From contig CAMONF010000042.1 of the NCBI GenBank assembly GCA_946620335.1, forward strand, positions 1-25,121: 25,121 nucleotides of DNA. Direction: 5' to 3'. Source of the DNA: an uncultured Clostridia bacterium (lineage in GTDB: Bacteria > Bacillota > Clostridia > Lachnospirales > Lachnospiraceae). This document shows positions 1-8,485 of this stretch, one piece after another. The notes under the pieces were generated by a model, which was not told where the DNA came from, searched no databases, and worked only from the letters and a program-made list of their open reading frames with translations. The first letter of the stretch is position 1, and each line of letters opens with the position of its first letter. The translations under genes were made by a program, and so were the position numbers.

Positions 1-1482
1 GCCAGCACCGGGGAAACCGGAGCGGACCCGGGGACTGGCGCTGACGGCCGGGGAGTGGATGAGGCAGACGCCGGGAACGGCGGTGCCGGCACTTCAGGCA
101 CAGGTGCCGGCACTTCAGGCGCAGGTGCCGGCGCAGATAGCGCGGGTGCGGGCGAAGCCGGGACGGCCGGCGCCGGAACATCCGAAGCAGGCGCCGCCAA
201 CGAGAACACTGCAGGTCAGGAAGCGGATGCCGGAACAGCCGGCACGGATGCTGGAAAGACTGGCGGAAGCGGGGCCAATGCAGGAGCAGGAGCGGCCGGC
301 ACCGGGGCAGAGGGAACGAAATCTGCAGAAGCCGATGCGGAAGGCACGAATCCTTCTGCGGGGACAAACTCTTCCGACGGAGAAACGGACGCGTCAGCTG
401 ACAAAGCTTCCCAGATCGAAGCAAAAGTCGAGGAGATGCTCGCCGCTATGCCCCTTGAGGACAAGGTGGCCCAGCTCTTCTTTGTGACGCCGGACGCACT
501 GACCGGTGTTTCCGATGTCACCAGGGCTGGAGATACTACCCAGAGCGCCTTCGACAGGCGGCCGGTCGGGGGAATCGTTCTCTTTGAGAACAATATTTCC
601 GGGCCGGACCAGTTGTCTTCATTTACAGAGGGAATCACGCAGATCAGCATGGACCGAGCGGGCGTAATACCCTTCATCGCGGTCGACGAGGAGGGCGGCA
701 CGGTCCTTCGAATCGCCAAAAACGGGAATTTCGGCCTGAATGAGACGGGCAGGATGGCAGACGTCGGCGCGACGGGGAATCCCGCGGAGGCCAATGCGGT
801 CGGTTCTTATATAGGCTCTTACCTGGCAGACTACGGTATCAATGTGGATTTTGCTCCGACAGCCGACGTGCTGACCAATCCGGAAAATACGGTCGTCCGG
901 GATCGGGCCTTCGGGAGCGACGGGGATGCGGTGGCCGGGATGGTGGCCGAATGCGTGCGCGGGTTGACCGGGTATGGCGTCAGCGCGACGCTCAAGCATT
1001 TTCCGGGACACGGGTCCACGACGGGAGACTCCCACAAGGGTGCCGCGGTATCCTACCGGACCATGGATGAACTCAGGGAGACAGACCTTAAACCCTTTGC
1101 AGCCGGCATAGAGGCCGGGGCCGAATTTGTCATGGCAGGCCACATCAGTTTTCCCAACGTCGATACCGGGGAGGACGTGCCGGCGACCATATCCCGCTAT
1201 TTTCTGACGGATATCCTGCGGAGCGAGATGGGGTTCGAAGGTATTATCCTCACCGATGCCTTGAACATGCAGGCCATCACGGACTACTACAGTTCCGGCG
1301 ACGCGGCCATCAAAGCCATTAACGCCGGTGTGGACATGATTCTTATGCCGGCCAGCTTTGGGGACGCCTACAGCGCGGTGCAGTCCGCGGCTCAGGATGG
1401 GCGGATCACTGAAGAGAGAATCGACGAGTCGGTGCGGAGGATCCTCAGAGTCAAGCTTGGAAAAATGACGGCGGAGTCATGA
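1..1482 (+). CDS. Family 3 glycoside hydrolase, NagZ-type beta-N-acetylhexosaminidase (5' end outside window)
   Basis: The reading frame is open to base 1, so the true start lies upstream; a GTG at 55 is only an internal candidate. Two parts are visible. Up to about base 410 the protein is a low-complexity Gly/Ala/Thr/Glu stretch, probably an extracytoplasmic linker after an unseen signal or anchor. From about 430 it is a family 3 catalytic barrel: LEDKVAQLFF, GGIVLFENNI, the substrate-binding KHFPGHGS motif (994-1017), the DSH dyad (1027-1035) that acts as general acid/base in NagZ enzymes, and LTDALNM with the nucleophile Asp codon at 1255-1257. All catalytic residues are present. Such enzymes remove N-acetylglucosamine from muropeptides or other glycans. 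It lies 256 bp before the VWA gene, behind its own promoter region, so a link to the tubulin-like system is only positional. The family call is secure; the substrate is not. Confidence 0.93.
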   Translation, partial: ASTGETGADPGTGADGRGVDEADAGNGGAGTSGTGAGTSGAGAGADSAGAGEAGTAGAGTSEAGAANENTAGQEADAGTAGTDAGKTGGSGANAGAGAAGTGAEGTKSAEADAEGTNPSAGTNSSDGETDASADKASQIEAKVEEMLAAMPLEDKVAQLFFVTPDALTGVSDVTRAGDTTQSAFDRRPVGGIVLFENNISGPDQLSSFTEGITQISMDRAGVIPFIAVDEEGGTVLRIAKNGNFGLNETGRMADVGATGNPAEANAVGSYIGSYLADYGINVDFAPTADVLTNPENTVVRDRAFGSDGDAVAGMVAECVRGLTGYGVSATLKHFPGHGSTTGDSHKGAAVSYRTMDELRETDLKPFAAGIEAGAEFVMAGHISFPNVDTGEDVPATISRYFLTDILRSEMGFEGIILTDALNMQAITDYYSSGDAAIKAINAGVDMILMPASFGDAYSAVQSAAQDGRITEERIDESVRRILRVKLGKMTAES

Positions 1483-1491
1483 TGGCGCGAC

Positions 1492-1524
1492 ATGAAAAAT
1501 GTGTTAGTTTAAATGAAAAATGTG
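1492..1524 (+). repeat. Two direct copies of a 12-bp motif spaced 21 bp apart
   Basis: ATGAAAAATGTG occurs exactly at 1492-1503 and again at 1513-1524. The start-to-start distance of 21 bp is two helical turns, and the pair sits just upstream of the promoter candidate at 1551-1559. This is the geometry of a regulator binding site, or a simple chance duplication in AT-rich spacer. Confidence 0.5.
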
Positions 1525-1532
1525 GTATTCTT

Positions 1533-1559
1533 TTGTGCATGGTGATAGAATGGTATAGT
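1533..1559 (+). promoter_or_regulatory. Extended -10 promoter candidate for the VWA gene
   Basis: TGGTATAGT at 1551-1559 is an extended -10 element (TG, one base, then TATAGT, one mismatch from TATAAT). A weak -35-like TTGTGC lies at 1533-1538 with a short 15-bp spacer, so the extended -10 would carry recognition. Transcription would begin near 1566, about 170 nt before the VWA start codon. This short AT-rich patch stands out in GC-rich surroundings. Confidence 0.42.
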
Positions 1560-1570
1560 GTATATGCAAA

Positions 1571-1604
1571 CGGATAGTCTGCCCTTTTGGCGGGCAGACA
1601 TCCG
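1571..1604 (+). other. 5'-proximal stem-loop in the VWA gene leader
   Basis: GTCTGCCC (1577-1584) pairs perfectly with GGGCAGAC (1592-1599) around a 7-nt loop. The stem extends with CGGAT (1571-1575) against ATCCG (1600-1604), leaving A1576 bulged, for 13 pairs in all. There is no T-run after it, so it is not an intrinsic terminator. If transcription starts near 1566, it would cap the 5' end of the mRNA and could protect it from decay. Confidence 0.45.
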
Positions 1605-1738
1605 CTTCCGGGACCGGTTCGGACGGTCTTAAGACCACCTGGGCATCCAGGCGGATGGACCGCCGGAGAGGGAGGCCCGGGATTTTGGTTGTCCTCGGGG
1701 TTTGCATTTACAAACGATTTGGATGGGGGAAACATGCT

Positions 1739-4219
1739 ATGAACGCAAGAAGGTCAAAAAGAGCAGGAATTTGGGCAGTTCTCCTGGCTCTTGTTTTTTT
1801 TGTTTCGATGTGCCTGCCGTCCGCTGCTGTATGGGCGGATGAGGGCGGAATCGATGAGACGCCGGTGGATGTCGTCCTGGTCCTGGACTGCTCCGGCACC
1901 ATGCCGGCCAACGATCCCAACAGGCTGGTGGCTGCCGGCACCAAGATGTTCATCGACATGCTGCCTGAAGGCCGGGCCTGCCGGTTGGGCATCGTGGTCT
2001 TCGGCGTTGATTACGGGAAGGATGCCTACAATATCTGCCCCGACGACGCAGCCTGCCGCAACCTGATCAAGGTGGCCTTCCCCCTTCAGGACTTTACCAG
2101 TCAGAAGGCCAAGGCGGCTGCCAAAAAGGTCATTGAGGAGGAGACTGCCAAGTCCGGTCCTCTTTCCCCGGTCGGCTATGCCATGCAGGCCGCTTCCCAG
2201 ATGCTCACAGAAGCCAAGGCTGCCAAGGATAATGCCGCCATCATCCTCATGACGGACGGCCAGGTGGAGGGTCAGCAGGACGGCTACAACCCCTACCTCA
2301 GCATGTATATGGATTACGACAGCATGGAGGCGGCACTCTCCGTCGCAGCTTCCAACAGCTGGGACGTCTACGGCATGGAGATGAATTTTGCCGGAGACAA
2401 CAAGAAGGATGCAACAAACTTCGGCGCTGTCGGTTATTATCAGATGAGGGAGAACATTCCCAAGAAGACCGGTACCGAGCCGATCGAGCTCCGGGACACC
2501 AAGCAGGCCCAGCAGAAGTTCCAGGAGATCATCAGCCGGCTCTTCGCAAGCCCGGAACCTTCCACGACGCCGTTTAAAGGACCGCACTACGAAGAGAACG
2601 TCGGCGACATGATTGCCGAGTGGTCCGTGACCTTCACCAGCGATGTTCTCGACAAGGTGAAAGGCTTCAAGGTCACGACGCCGGACGGCAAGGAAACAGC
2701 CTTCAAACGAGCTGCCGATACACAGGTAAATGAAAACCTGGCTGCAGTCTTTGACAAGCAGTACATCATGCTTAAGGTCTACGCGCCCCAGGCCGGCAAG
2801 TGGCAGATCGACATGGATGGCGTCAAGGAGGGGGAGGGCAACTTCACAGCCGCCAGTGTCCTCATGACCCAGACCAACCTGGCGCTCTACTCCTCCATCG
2901 CGAGCGGAGAAATCCCCGCCCAGACCACGGTGGACTTCAAGGCCACATACGAGTATGGCGGCAGGGCCTTCACGTCGGATTCCTTCTACAAGGACCACCC
3001 GGCCAAGCTCTACATCAACGACAAGCCCGTCATGGACATGTCCGCGACCAGCGACGGCTACGTCGCCACCTACACCTTCGAGAAGAAGGGCAGCTACAGC
3101 GTCTATGCCAGGGTCGACGATAAGGGCTTCCGCAACGGCTACAAGGCCAGCGGCAAGTTCCTTTACACAATCGACAATGAACCGACGGTAGTCAAGGGAC
3201 AGATTCCTGACATGAGCGCCGACTGCGGCAAGGAAGCCGGCGGTATCCATCTGGATGAGTACTTCGACAGCCCTGACGGTGACGCCCTGATTTACACCGT
3301 CGACTATGATAAGACTGTCAATATCAAGGACAAGATCACGCCCGATGGTATCCTGACCATGTGCGCAGGCAGCCAGGCCGGCGTTTATCCGGTCACGGTC
3401 ACAGCCAGCGACGGTTCCGACAGCGACAAGGTGGAACAGACCTTCCAGTTCGAGGTCACCAACCAGCCGCTGACCTTCACGGGCACCGAGGAGGACAAGC
3501 ATATCACCATCGAGCTCTCCCCGGACAGTGATCAGTATCCCAAGTCGATGGAGTTCAAGTGGGACCAGTTCTTCCATGATCCCGACGGCCTGCCGCCCAG
3601 AATTGTGGTCCTCGAGGACAAAAATGAAGACAACTGCATCAGCTGGATGCAGGACCGCGAGCGCACCGGCATCACCTTCACGGCCGAGAAGGGTGGCGAA
3701 GCCAGCTTCTCCGTCGTGGGCATGGACGACAACGATGTCCTGGTCAACTACACCATCGTTTTCGATGTGACCTCAATCACCAGCAAGGAGATCATAGTAA
3801 AGAAGTTCGGGCTTCCGGTCGGCATTCTGGCTGTCCTTCTCATCGCCGCCGCCGGTGTCTGCATTTTCCTCTTCGCAGGCAGGAAGATCTACGGCACCTG
3901 GGATATCTACACCAGCACCGGCAGCAATGAACCTGAGGTCAGGATCGGATCCACCGGCTCCGGCAAGAAGGCCAAGTGCAAGCTGGATCGCCTGCTCTCC
4001 GAGCTTGACATGGACACCGGCTTCGGCGCCGTCACACTGGAGGCGGGCACCAAGCTTTCCAAGAGTGTCTTCGTGACAGGTCTTAACGGTATGGATGTCG
4101 AGATTGACGGCGTGCCCGAGGAGGATCCGAAGAAGCTCAAGAAGGTGGAAATCAGACGCGGGCATGAGATCCGGATCACCGGCCCGTCGCTCTCAGTCAC
4201 ACTGACAAGACTCAGCTGA
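1739..4219 (+). CDS. Membrane-anchored von Willebrand A (VWA) domain protein
   Basis: Protein of 826 aa. I chose ATG 1739 because GGGGGA (1725-1730) lies 8 nt upstream and the protein then opens with a clean signal peptide (basic NARRSKR, hydrophobic core, likely cut after AVWA near residue 33). An in-frame ATG at 1655 would bury this. Residues 42 to about 270 form a VWA domain with a MIDAS-type metal site: D50-C-S-G-T54 (the usual DxSxS with Thr for the last Ser), a Ser-Pro-Val-Gly loop where Thr is usual, and T-D173-G. Next come beta-rich, Ig/cadherin-like segments, including a dystroglycan-type DSPDGDALIY motif. A membrane helix spans 690-715, then a basic cytosolic tail of about 110 residues of unknown fold. 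Topology is therefore VWA outside, tail inside. Placed directly before the tubulin-like gene, it is probably the envelope-facing sensor or adhesion subunit. Confidence 0.88.
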   Translation: MNARRSKRAGIWAVLLALVFFVSMCLPSAAVWADEGGIDETPVDVVLVLDCSGTMPANDPNRLVAAGTKMFIDMLPEGRACRLGIVVFGVDYGKDAYNICPDDAACRNLIKVAFPLQDFTSQKAKAAAKKVIEEETAKSGPLSPVGYAMQAASQMLTEAKAAKDNAAIILMTDGQVEGQQDGYNPYLSMYMDYDSMEAALSVAASNSWDVYGMEMNFAGDNKKDATNFGAVGYYQMRENIPKKTGTEPIELRDTKQAQQKFQEIISRLFASPEPSTTPFKGPHYEENVGDMIAEWSVTFTSDVLDKVKGFKVTTPDGKETAFKRAADTQVNENLAAVFDKQYIMLKVYAPQAGKWQIDMDGVKEGEGNFTAASVLMTQTNLALYSSIASGEIPAQTTVDFKATYEYGGRAFTSDSFYKDHPAKLYINDKPVMDMSATSDGYVATYTFEKKGSYSVYARVDDKGFRNGYKASGKFLYTIDNEPTVVKGQIPDMSADCGKEAGGIHLDEYFDSPDGDALIYTVDYDKTVNIKDKITPDGILTMCAGSQAGVYPVTVTASDGSDSDKVEQTFQFEVTNQPLTFTGTEEDKHITIELSPDSDQYPKSMEFKWDQFFHDPDGLPPRIVVLEDKNEDNCISWMQDRERTGITFTAEKGGEASFSVVGMDDNDVLVNYTIVFDVTSITSKEIIVKKFGLPVGILAVLLIAAAGVCIFLFAGRKIYGTWDIYTSTGSNEPEVRIGSTGSGKKAKCKLDRLLSELDMDTGFGAVTLEAGTKLSKSVFVTGLNGMDVEIDGVPEEDPKKLKKVEIRRGHEIRITGPSLSVTLTRLS

Positions 4220-4228
4220 CGGAGAAAT

Positions 4229-4350
4229 CCCGATGCCGGTTCAGAATTCAGATGTAAGGCTCAGGCGTAAAGCCAAAACCGGATCGGGCGATGAGGACCG
4301 CACGTCCCCTTCATACACGGCAGAACGCAAGCGCAGCAAAAATGCCTGCC
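4229..4350 (+). other. Structured spacer RNA, upstream half
   Basis: Starting 10 nt after the VWA stop codon, CCCGAT-G-CCGGTT (4229-4241) pairs with AACCGG-ATCGGG (4277-4288): 12 pairs with a single bulged G at 4235. Inside it GGCT (4258-4261) pairs with AGCC (4271-4274). Further on, GGCAG (4319-4323) pairs with CTGCC (4346-4350), enclosing GCA-aaaa-TGC. No stem is followed by a T-run. The region could be a processing site, an mRNA stability element or a cis-regulatory RNA; I recognise no known riboswitch class. Confidence 0.4.
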
Positions 4351-4368
4351 GGACAGCCGCATTCACGT

Positions 4369-4405
4369 AAATAAGCCGCGCCGCAGCGCTTATTTCTGCG
4401 GCGCG
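4369..4405 (+). promoter_or_regulatory. Two interleaved, mutually exclusive stems before the tubulin-like gene
   Basis: Four arms lie almost end to end in the order X, Y, X', Y'. AAATAAGC (4369-4376) is complementary to GCTTATTT (4388-4395), and CGCGCCGCAG (4377-4386) to CTGCGGCGCG (4396-4405), with only base 4387 unassigned. The loop of each hairpin contains an arm of the other. With essentially no connecting loops both stems cannot form fully together, so this is a two-state arrangement. The GC-rich 10-bp stem should dominate; the AU-rich 8-bp stem could form first, as its arms are transcribed first. It ends 45 nt before the ribosome binding site of the tubulin-like gene. No T-run follows. 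Confidence 0.5.
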
Positions 4406-4460
4406 AGCATATAAATGATCACGAAAAAAACGTGGACTTATCAACACACGAGGAGGAAAT

Positions 4461-7400
4461 ATGGCAACAGAACAGTTATCCAGAGAGCAGCTTGAAATCA
4501 TGCTGGACGTCGGCAAGGTCGACGCCGGCAACGGCACCCTGTTCGGCGTGGAGAATAAGAGAGCGCCCAGAAAACAGGGCCTGACCCTGGTCATCAGCAG
4601 CGGCGGCAGCGGCATGTCCGCCATCCGGGAGGCCATGAAGACGGCCAACCAGAAGTTGACCCCGGACTTTGCCACTTATGTCAAGTTCATCGTAGTGGAC
4701 TCCTCCACCGGTGAGATCGATGCCATGAAGAAGCTGGGCATCGATGTCATCAACATTTCCTCCCCGGCTGCCGACCAGCGCATGATCGCCGCCAACAGGG
4801 ACTTCTTCTACAAGAAGTTCGTGCCGGCCGACTACAACGTGACCCTGCTCAACTCCGATGGCGCCAGCCAGGACCGTATGACGGGCAAGATCAAGCTCTA
4901 CGATAAGAACGGCGGCAAGACCAACGACGAGATCCTCCGCGACCACATCGAGAACCTTTTCAAGAATGACTGGAAGGGCTTTTCCAACCTGCCGGTGGAT
5001 ATCATGATCCTCTCCGGCATCAGCGGCGGCAACGGCAGCGGCACCTTCCTGGACATCGCGGCCCAGGCCAGACGCGCCTGCCCCAACAAGAACGACGTCC
5101 GCGTCTACGGCTACCTCATGCTTCCGGATACGGCCGAGCGCTATGCCAACTCCACCGCCTCCAAGAACAGCCTCTACAGGAACGGTTTTGCCGCCCTGAA
5201 GGAGCTGGAGAGCTATATGAGCATCGACTTCGAGGACGACCGCCAGGAGCTCTTCCCCTCCCAGGTGGCAGCCAACGACGTGGTGGTCTCCAATGTCAAC
5301 AGGCTCTATGACTTCCCGGTCCTCATTTCCGGCGACTATGACGCGGCCGTCTCCATGATCGCCGAGACCATCGTCAACTCCATCGCCGACTCCGAGGGCA
5401 AGTTCGAGCAGCGGGCCTTCTACAGCAACAACCTGACCATCCGCTCCACCACCATGTCCAGGAAGGAAATGATGAATGCGGGCGTCCTCAAGGCGGATGC
5501 CTGCCCCGAGGATTCCCACCTCTACTGCGGCATCGGCTTCGCCCACGCCTCCATCCCGGAGAAGATCGTCATCCCCAACGTGGTCAGCCGGATCAACAGG
5601 AAAATGTACACCGCCGTCGATACCCTGGGTGTGCAGGATGCCCAGAAGGCCGCCTTCTGCACCAAGGAGAAGCGCCTTAGCAGGATCGAGTTCGAGACTG
5701 CCATGCGGACCCTGCTCAGCCTGGACAGCCGGGCCAAGCTGGATGAAAACTCCCTTAAGAACAAGGTCCTTCGGCTCTTCTCCTCCAAGACCGGTGTTGG
5801 AGAGAACCAGTATGAGGTCACCTACGACCAGCTTGCCACCGGTGATTTCAGAGAGTATCTCAAGGGCTTCAATGTGGAGCGCACTGTTAATAAGGCGGTG
5901 GTGGATTTCCCGCTCGAGCTGCAGAAGCTTTATACTTCCATCGAGACCCAGGCACGTCTGATTATGAACACCTACGGACCCAGAGCCATCGAGTACCTCT
6001 ATGAGGGCAAAGGCAACGACGATGAGAAGGGTGTCCCGGAGAATTATACGACCATCTCTCTCCGCCATCAGATTGAGGTAGTGGCTTCCGAGTTCAATAA
6101 ACTGGCCAACACGCCCGGCCGCTATCCCGGTACCATCCAGGTCAAAGGCTTCTTCGGAAAGCTGGTCGATAGCATTATGGTGAAGACAGTTGACGAGTGG
6201 TGCCAGACTGCCCGGTCTGCCGCCCAGACCGACATCTACTGCAAGGTCGCTCAGCGCATGACCGGCGGCAACGGCGGTTGGAAGACCGAGTTCGACGACA
6301 GGATCGTCCGCTTCAAGGACTACTGCGTGAGGTTCGCCAGCGTCATCGAGACCATGATGGACTACTACACCGGCGTCGGCAGCAGCCTGGACGAGGCGGA
6401 TTACAAGAAGTTCGCCTCCTCCACCGGCGACCCCAACGGCGTCAACCTCTGCTCCGATGCGGCTGTCTACGGATGGGTCCGTGAGCGTGTCGAGTCCAAG
6501 GTCAACGGCATCAACATTATCGACGCCAAGAGAGCTCTGATCGACGACTTCTATGAGAACCTGGAAGCCTGGATCAGCGGAGAGCCGGGCAAGGCCCGCC
6601 GCCAGTTCGATGACGTCATGAGCCGGATCTGCAGCGTCGGCAAGTACTCCGGCGCCACGGGCGGCCTCAACCTGACCATTACAGACTACTTCGAGGAGGT
6701 CCTGAAGGACGTTTCCCAGGCGGAGCAGTCCATCCGGATCAACAACTCCGTCGATGACATCATGAGAAGACTGACCGTGACCAGCGCTCCCTCCCTGGAG
6801 CTCAAGGGGGACAAGTACGGCCACATTAACAAGGTCATCCTGGTTCCCAGAAAGCTCATGACAGGTTCCCACGGCCAGACCATCGAGAATGCCTTCCGCC
6901 GCCATATCAACGAGGGCGACACCATGGCAGTTTCCTCCGTCGTCGATGCCATCGTCTGCTACCAGGCATCCGTCGGCAACGGCCTCTGTGACCTGAAGAA
7001 CCTCCAGCTCTGGGAAAATGGCTATGAAGCGGCTGCTTCCGCCACCATGCACCTGAGCAATGGCGAGCATATCCGTCTCCACATGGATACCGGTTATGCC
7101 CAGTATAAGGAGCTGACCAAGTCCGAGACCGACCGTGAGCTTGGCCGCACCAGCAGCAGGCTGAGCGCCGAGGACGATCTGGTATTCGGAACCGGCCTTT
7201 CCTGGCTCCATTATCCGTCCATCAACCTCCATCGTTACCAGGATGACTTCAACTCTTCCGAGAACACGGCGGAGGGCAGGTACCGCCGCGAGGTCTTTAA
7301 CCAGAAGATCGACAAGGCCCTGGAGCTCAAGATCATCGAGTGCGAGCGCACCGGCGACACCTACAAGTACTACCTTAACATCCTGCCCAGCGACTGGGAG

Positions 7401-8261
7401 GACCTCAACGTCAAGGGATATGGCGAGACGGATGAGAACGGGTTCTATGAGCGCGGCAAGCTCCTCTTCAGCTATCTGAAGGGCCGCAACAGCCACTCCT
7501 CCAAGCCCTACCGCAAGCAGATTGCCCTGCAGAACAGCCCGGCCTTCGGCCCCGAGGGCTTCGACTTCTCCGACATCATCCGTCTGGAGCACTGGTCCGA
7601 GGACAGGATTACCAAGACCCACAGGGCTTACATGAAGCGCATCATGCGCAAGGCTACCAACCTCTACCAGACCATGGAAGACACCCTCTACCGCTACTTT
7701 GAGGTCGAAGAGGCCCTGAAGGAGCGCGAGAAGACCCTGGTCGGCAAGAAGGAGGCTGAGGCCGTCAAGAACAGGGCCAAGAAGTTCGTCGGCTTCATCA
7801 CCGGCGGCGTCATCAACCCGGACGAGGAGCAGTACGAGTGGACCGTCCAGACCAGCGCCCGCGGCGCCACAGCCGAGCTCATCACTTTCTCCAGAAGGCT
7901 CAAGATGAATCTGGGCGACTTCCAGAAGACTCTTCTGGGTGACGGCTTTAAGCTGGCCATCATCTATGACAAGTTCCTGGAGCTGCTGGAGGACGGCAGC
8001 CTCGAGGAGGATACCCTGGAGGATGTCCGCACTGCCCTCATGGATAAGATGAGCGACAAGCAGTTCGACCAGCTCCTGGATGCCAGACTTCCGATTCTGG
8101 AGGATGAGCTTTCGGCCTTCACTGCCAAGTTCGGCAAGAAGAAGGATCCGGTGGACGCCATCATGGACGCCTACGAGCTTGAGGATTCCGACTTCGCCGT
8201 GGCGGACCGCCTGGCGACCCTCTACCAGGCCGTGGCGGACGTCTTAAAGAGCCTTCAGTAA
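4461..8261 (+). CDS. Tubulin/FtsZ-superfamily protein with long C-terminal extension (TubA)
   Basis: Protein of 1266 aa; ATG 4461 follows AGGAGG (4451-4456). The N-terminal part shows the tubulin-like GTPase layout: a first glycine loop VISSGGSGMSA (residues 44-54), KFIVVDSS (about 75-82) and the tubulin signature ILSGISGGNGSGTFLDIA (183-200), with GGNGSGT matching the GGxGSGT loop that binds nucleotide phosphates. The tubulin part probably covers about the first 400 residues. The remaining 800 or so are alpha-rich, charged and of unknown fold, making the protein over three times the length of FtsZ. I see no membrane helix, so it is cytoplasmic. It resembles the 'tubulin-like' (Tubulin_2) family, predicted to polymerise in a membrane-associated system with VWA proteins and GTPases. 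Codon use is strongly biased (AAG, GGC, ATC), suggesting high expression. A paralogue is fused to a hydrolase at 20932. Confidence 0.85.
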   Translation: MATEQLSREQLEIMLDVGKVDAGNGTLFGVENKRAPRKQGLTLVISSGGSGMSAIREAMKTANQKLTPDFATYVKFIVVDSSTGEIDAMKKLGIDVINISSPAADQRMIAANRDFFYKKFVPADYNVTLLNSDGASQDRMTGKIKLYDKNGGKTNDEILRDHIENLFKNDWKGFSNLPVDIMILSGISGGNGSGTFLDIAAQARRACPNKNDVRVYGYLMLPDTAERYANSTASKNSLYRNGFAALKELESYMSIDFEDDRQELFPSQVAANDVVVSNVNRLYDFPVLISGDYDAAVSMIAETIVNSIADSEGKFEQRAFYSNNLTIRSTTMSRKEMMNAGVLKADACPEDSHLYCGIGFAHASIPEKIVIPNVVSRINRKMYTAVDTLGVQDAQKAAFCTKEKRLSRIEFETAMRTLLSLDSRAKLDENSLKNKVLRLFSSKTGVGENQYEVTYDQLATGDFREYLKGFNVERTVNKAVVDFPLELQKLYTSIETQARLIMNTYGPRAIEYLYEGKGNDDEKGVPENYTTISLRHQIEVVASEFNKLANTPGRYPGTIQVKGFFGKLVDSIMVKTVDEWCQTARSAAQTDIYCKVAQRMTGGNGGWKTEFDDRIVRFKDYCVRFASVIETMMDYYTGVGSSLDEADYKKFASSTGDPNGVNLCSDAAVYGWVRERVESKVNGINIIDAKRALIDDFYENLEAWISGEPGKARRQFDDVMSRICSVGKYSGATGGLNLTITDYFEEVLKDVSQAEQSIRINNSVDDIMRRLTVTSAPSLELKGDKYGHINKVILVPRKLMTGSHGQTIENAFRRHINEGDTMAVSSVVDAIVCYQASVGNGLCDLKNLQLWENGYEAAASATMHLSNGEHIRLHMDTGYAQYKELTKSETDRELGRTSSRLSAEDDLVFGTGLSWLHYPSINLHRYQDDFNSSENTAEGRYRREVFNQKIDKALELKIIECERTGDTYKYYLNILPSDWEDLNVKGYGETDENGFYERGKLLFSYLKGRNSHSSKPYRKQIALQNSPAFGPEGFDFSDIIRLEHWSEDRITKTHRAYMKRIMRKATNLYQTMEDTLYRYFEVEEALKEREKTLVGKKEAEAVKNRAKKFVGFITGGVINPDEEQYEWTVQTSARGATAELITFSRRLKMNLGDFQKTLLGDGFKLAIIYDKFLELLEDGSLEEDTLEDVRTALMDKMSDKQFDQLLDARLPILEDELSAFTAKFGKKKDPVDAIMDAYELEDSDFAVADRLATLYQAVADVLKSLQ

Positions 8262-8427
8262 ACCAGCGATTGGTCAGCACCCGATTGGAATGCCTTTAGC
8301 CTGAAGGGGAGATTTACCTGACGGATATTGTGTACCTGCCATGCCGGACGGTCAGGGCGTGAAGCGCCTTCGACCATTGGAGGCGGGAGTGACTGATCAG
8401 TGACCATGACTTTGACCATTCCTGACG
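8262..8427 (+). other. Spacer after TubA with small repeats
   Basis: No plausible gene lies here. It contains a 10-bp palindrome ACTGATCAGT (8392-8401) and three copies of GACCAT (8372, 8402, 8414), the outer two reading GACCATT. A short GGCG/CGCC stem is also present. I see no convincing -35/-10 pair, so the downstream genes may depend on read-through from TubA. Confidence 0.35.
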
Positions 8428-8461
8428 AAGGATGATACGGCTCCGGCCGTATCATCCTTTT
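8428..8461 (+). terminator. Terminator-like hairpin between TubA and the five-gene operon
   Basis: GGATGATACGG (8430-8440) pairs perfectly with CCGTATCATCC (8447-8457). The stem closes with a C-G pair onto a TCCG tetraloop and extends outward by A-T pairs into TTTT (8458-8461), giving about 14 pairs. The stem is strong but the T-run is short, so termination may be partial. It ends only 24 nt before the next start codon, which fits an attenuator setting the ratio of TubA to the downstream proteins. Confidence 0.6.
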
Positions 8462-8485
8462 ACAGAAAGACAGGAGACCTACCAA

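Noticed and set aside
1655..1738. Upstream ATG at 1655 as the start of the VWA protein.
   Set aside because: It lacks a suitable ribosome binding site spacing and would place 28 basic residues before a clean signal peptide; ATG 1739 has GGGGGA 8 nt upstream.
4410..4415. TATAAA as a -10 box for an internal TubA promoter.
   Set aside because: Spacing and sequence of any upstream -35 are poor, with the best candidate lying inside the interleaved stems.
4476..7622. A 1048-codon open frame on the minus strand opposite TubA, with similar long minus frames at 1754-3577, 8255-10018, 12263-14734 and 20704-22203.
   Set aside because: They mirror strongly coding plus-strand genes. The heavy use of codons ending in C or G keeps the opposite strand free of stops. 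The translations are Val/Leu/Gly/Asp/His-rich without domains and lack sensible ribosome binding sites.
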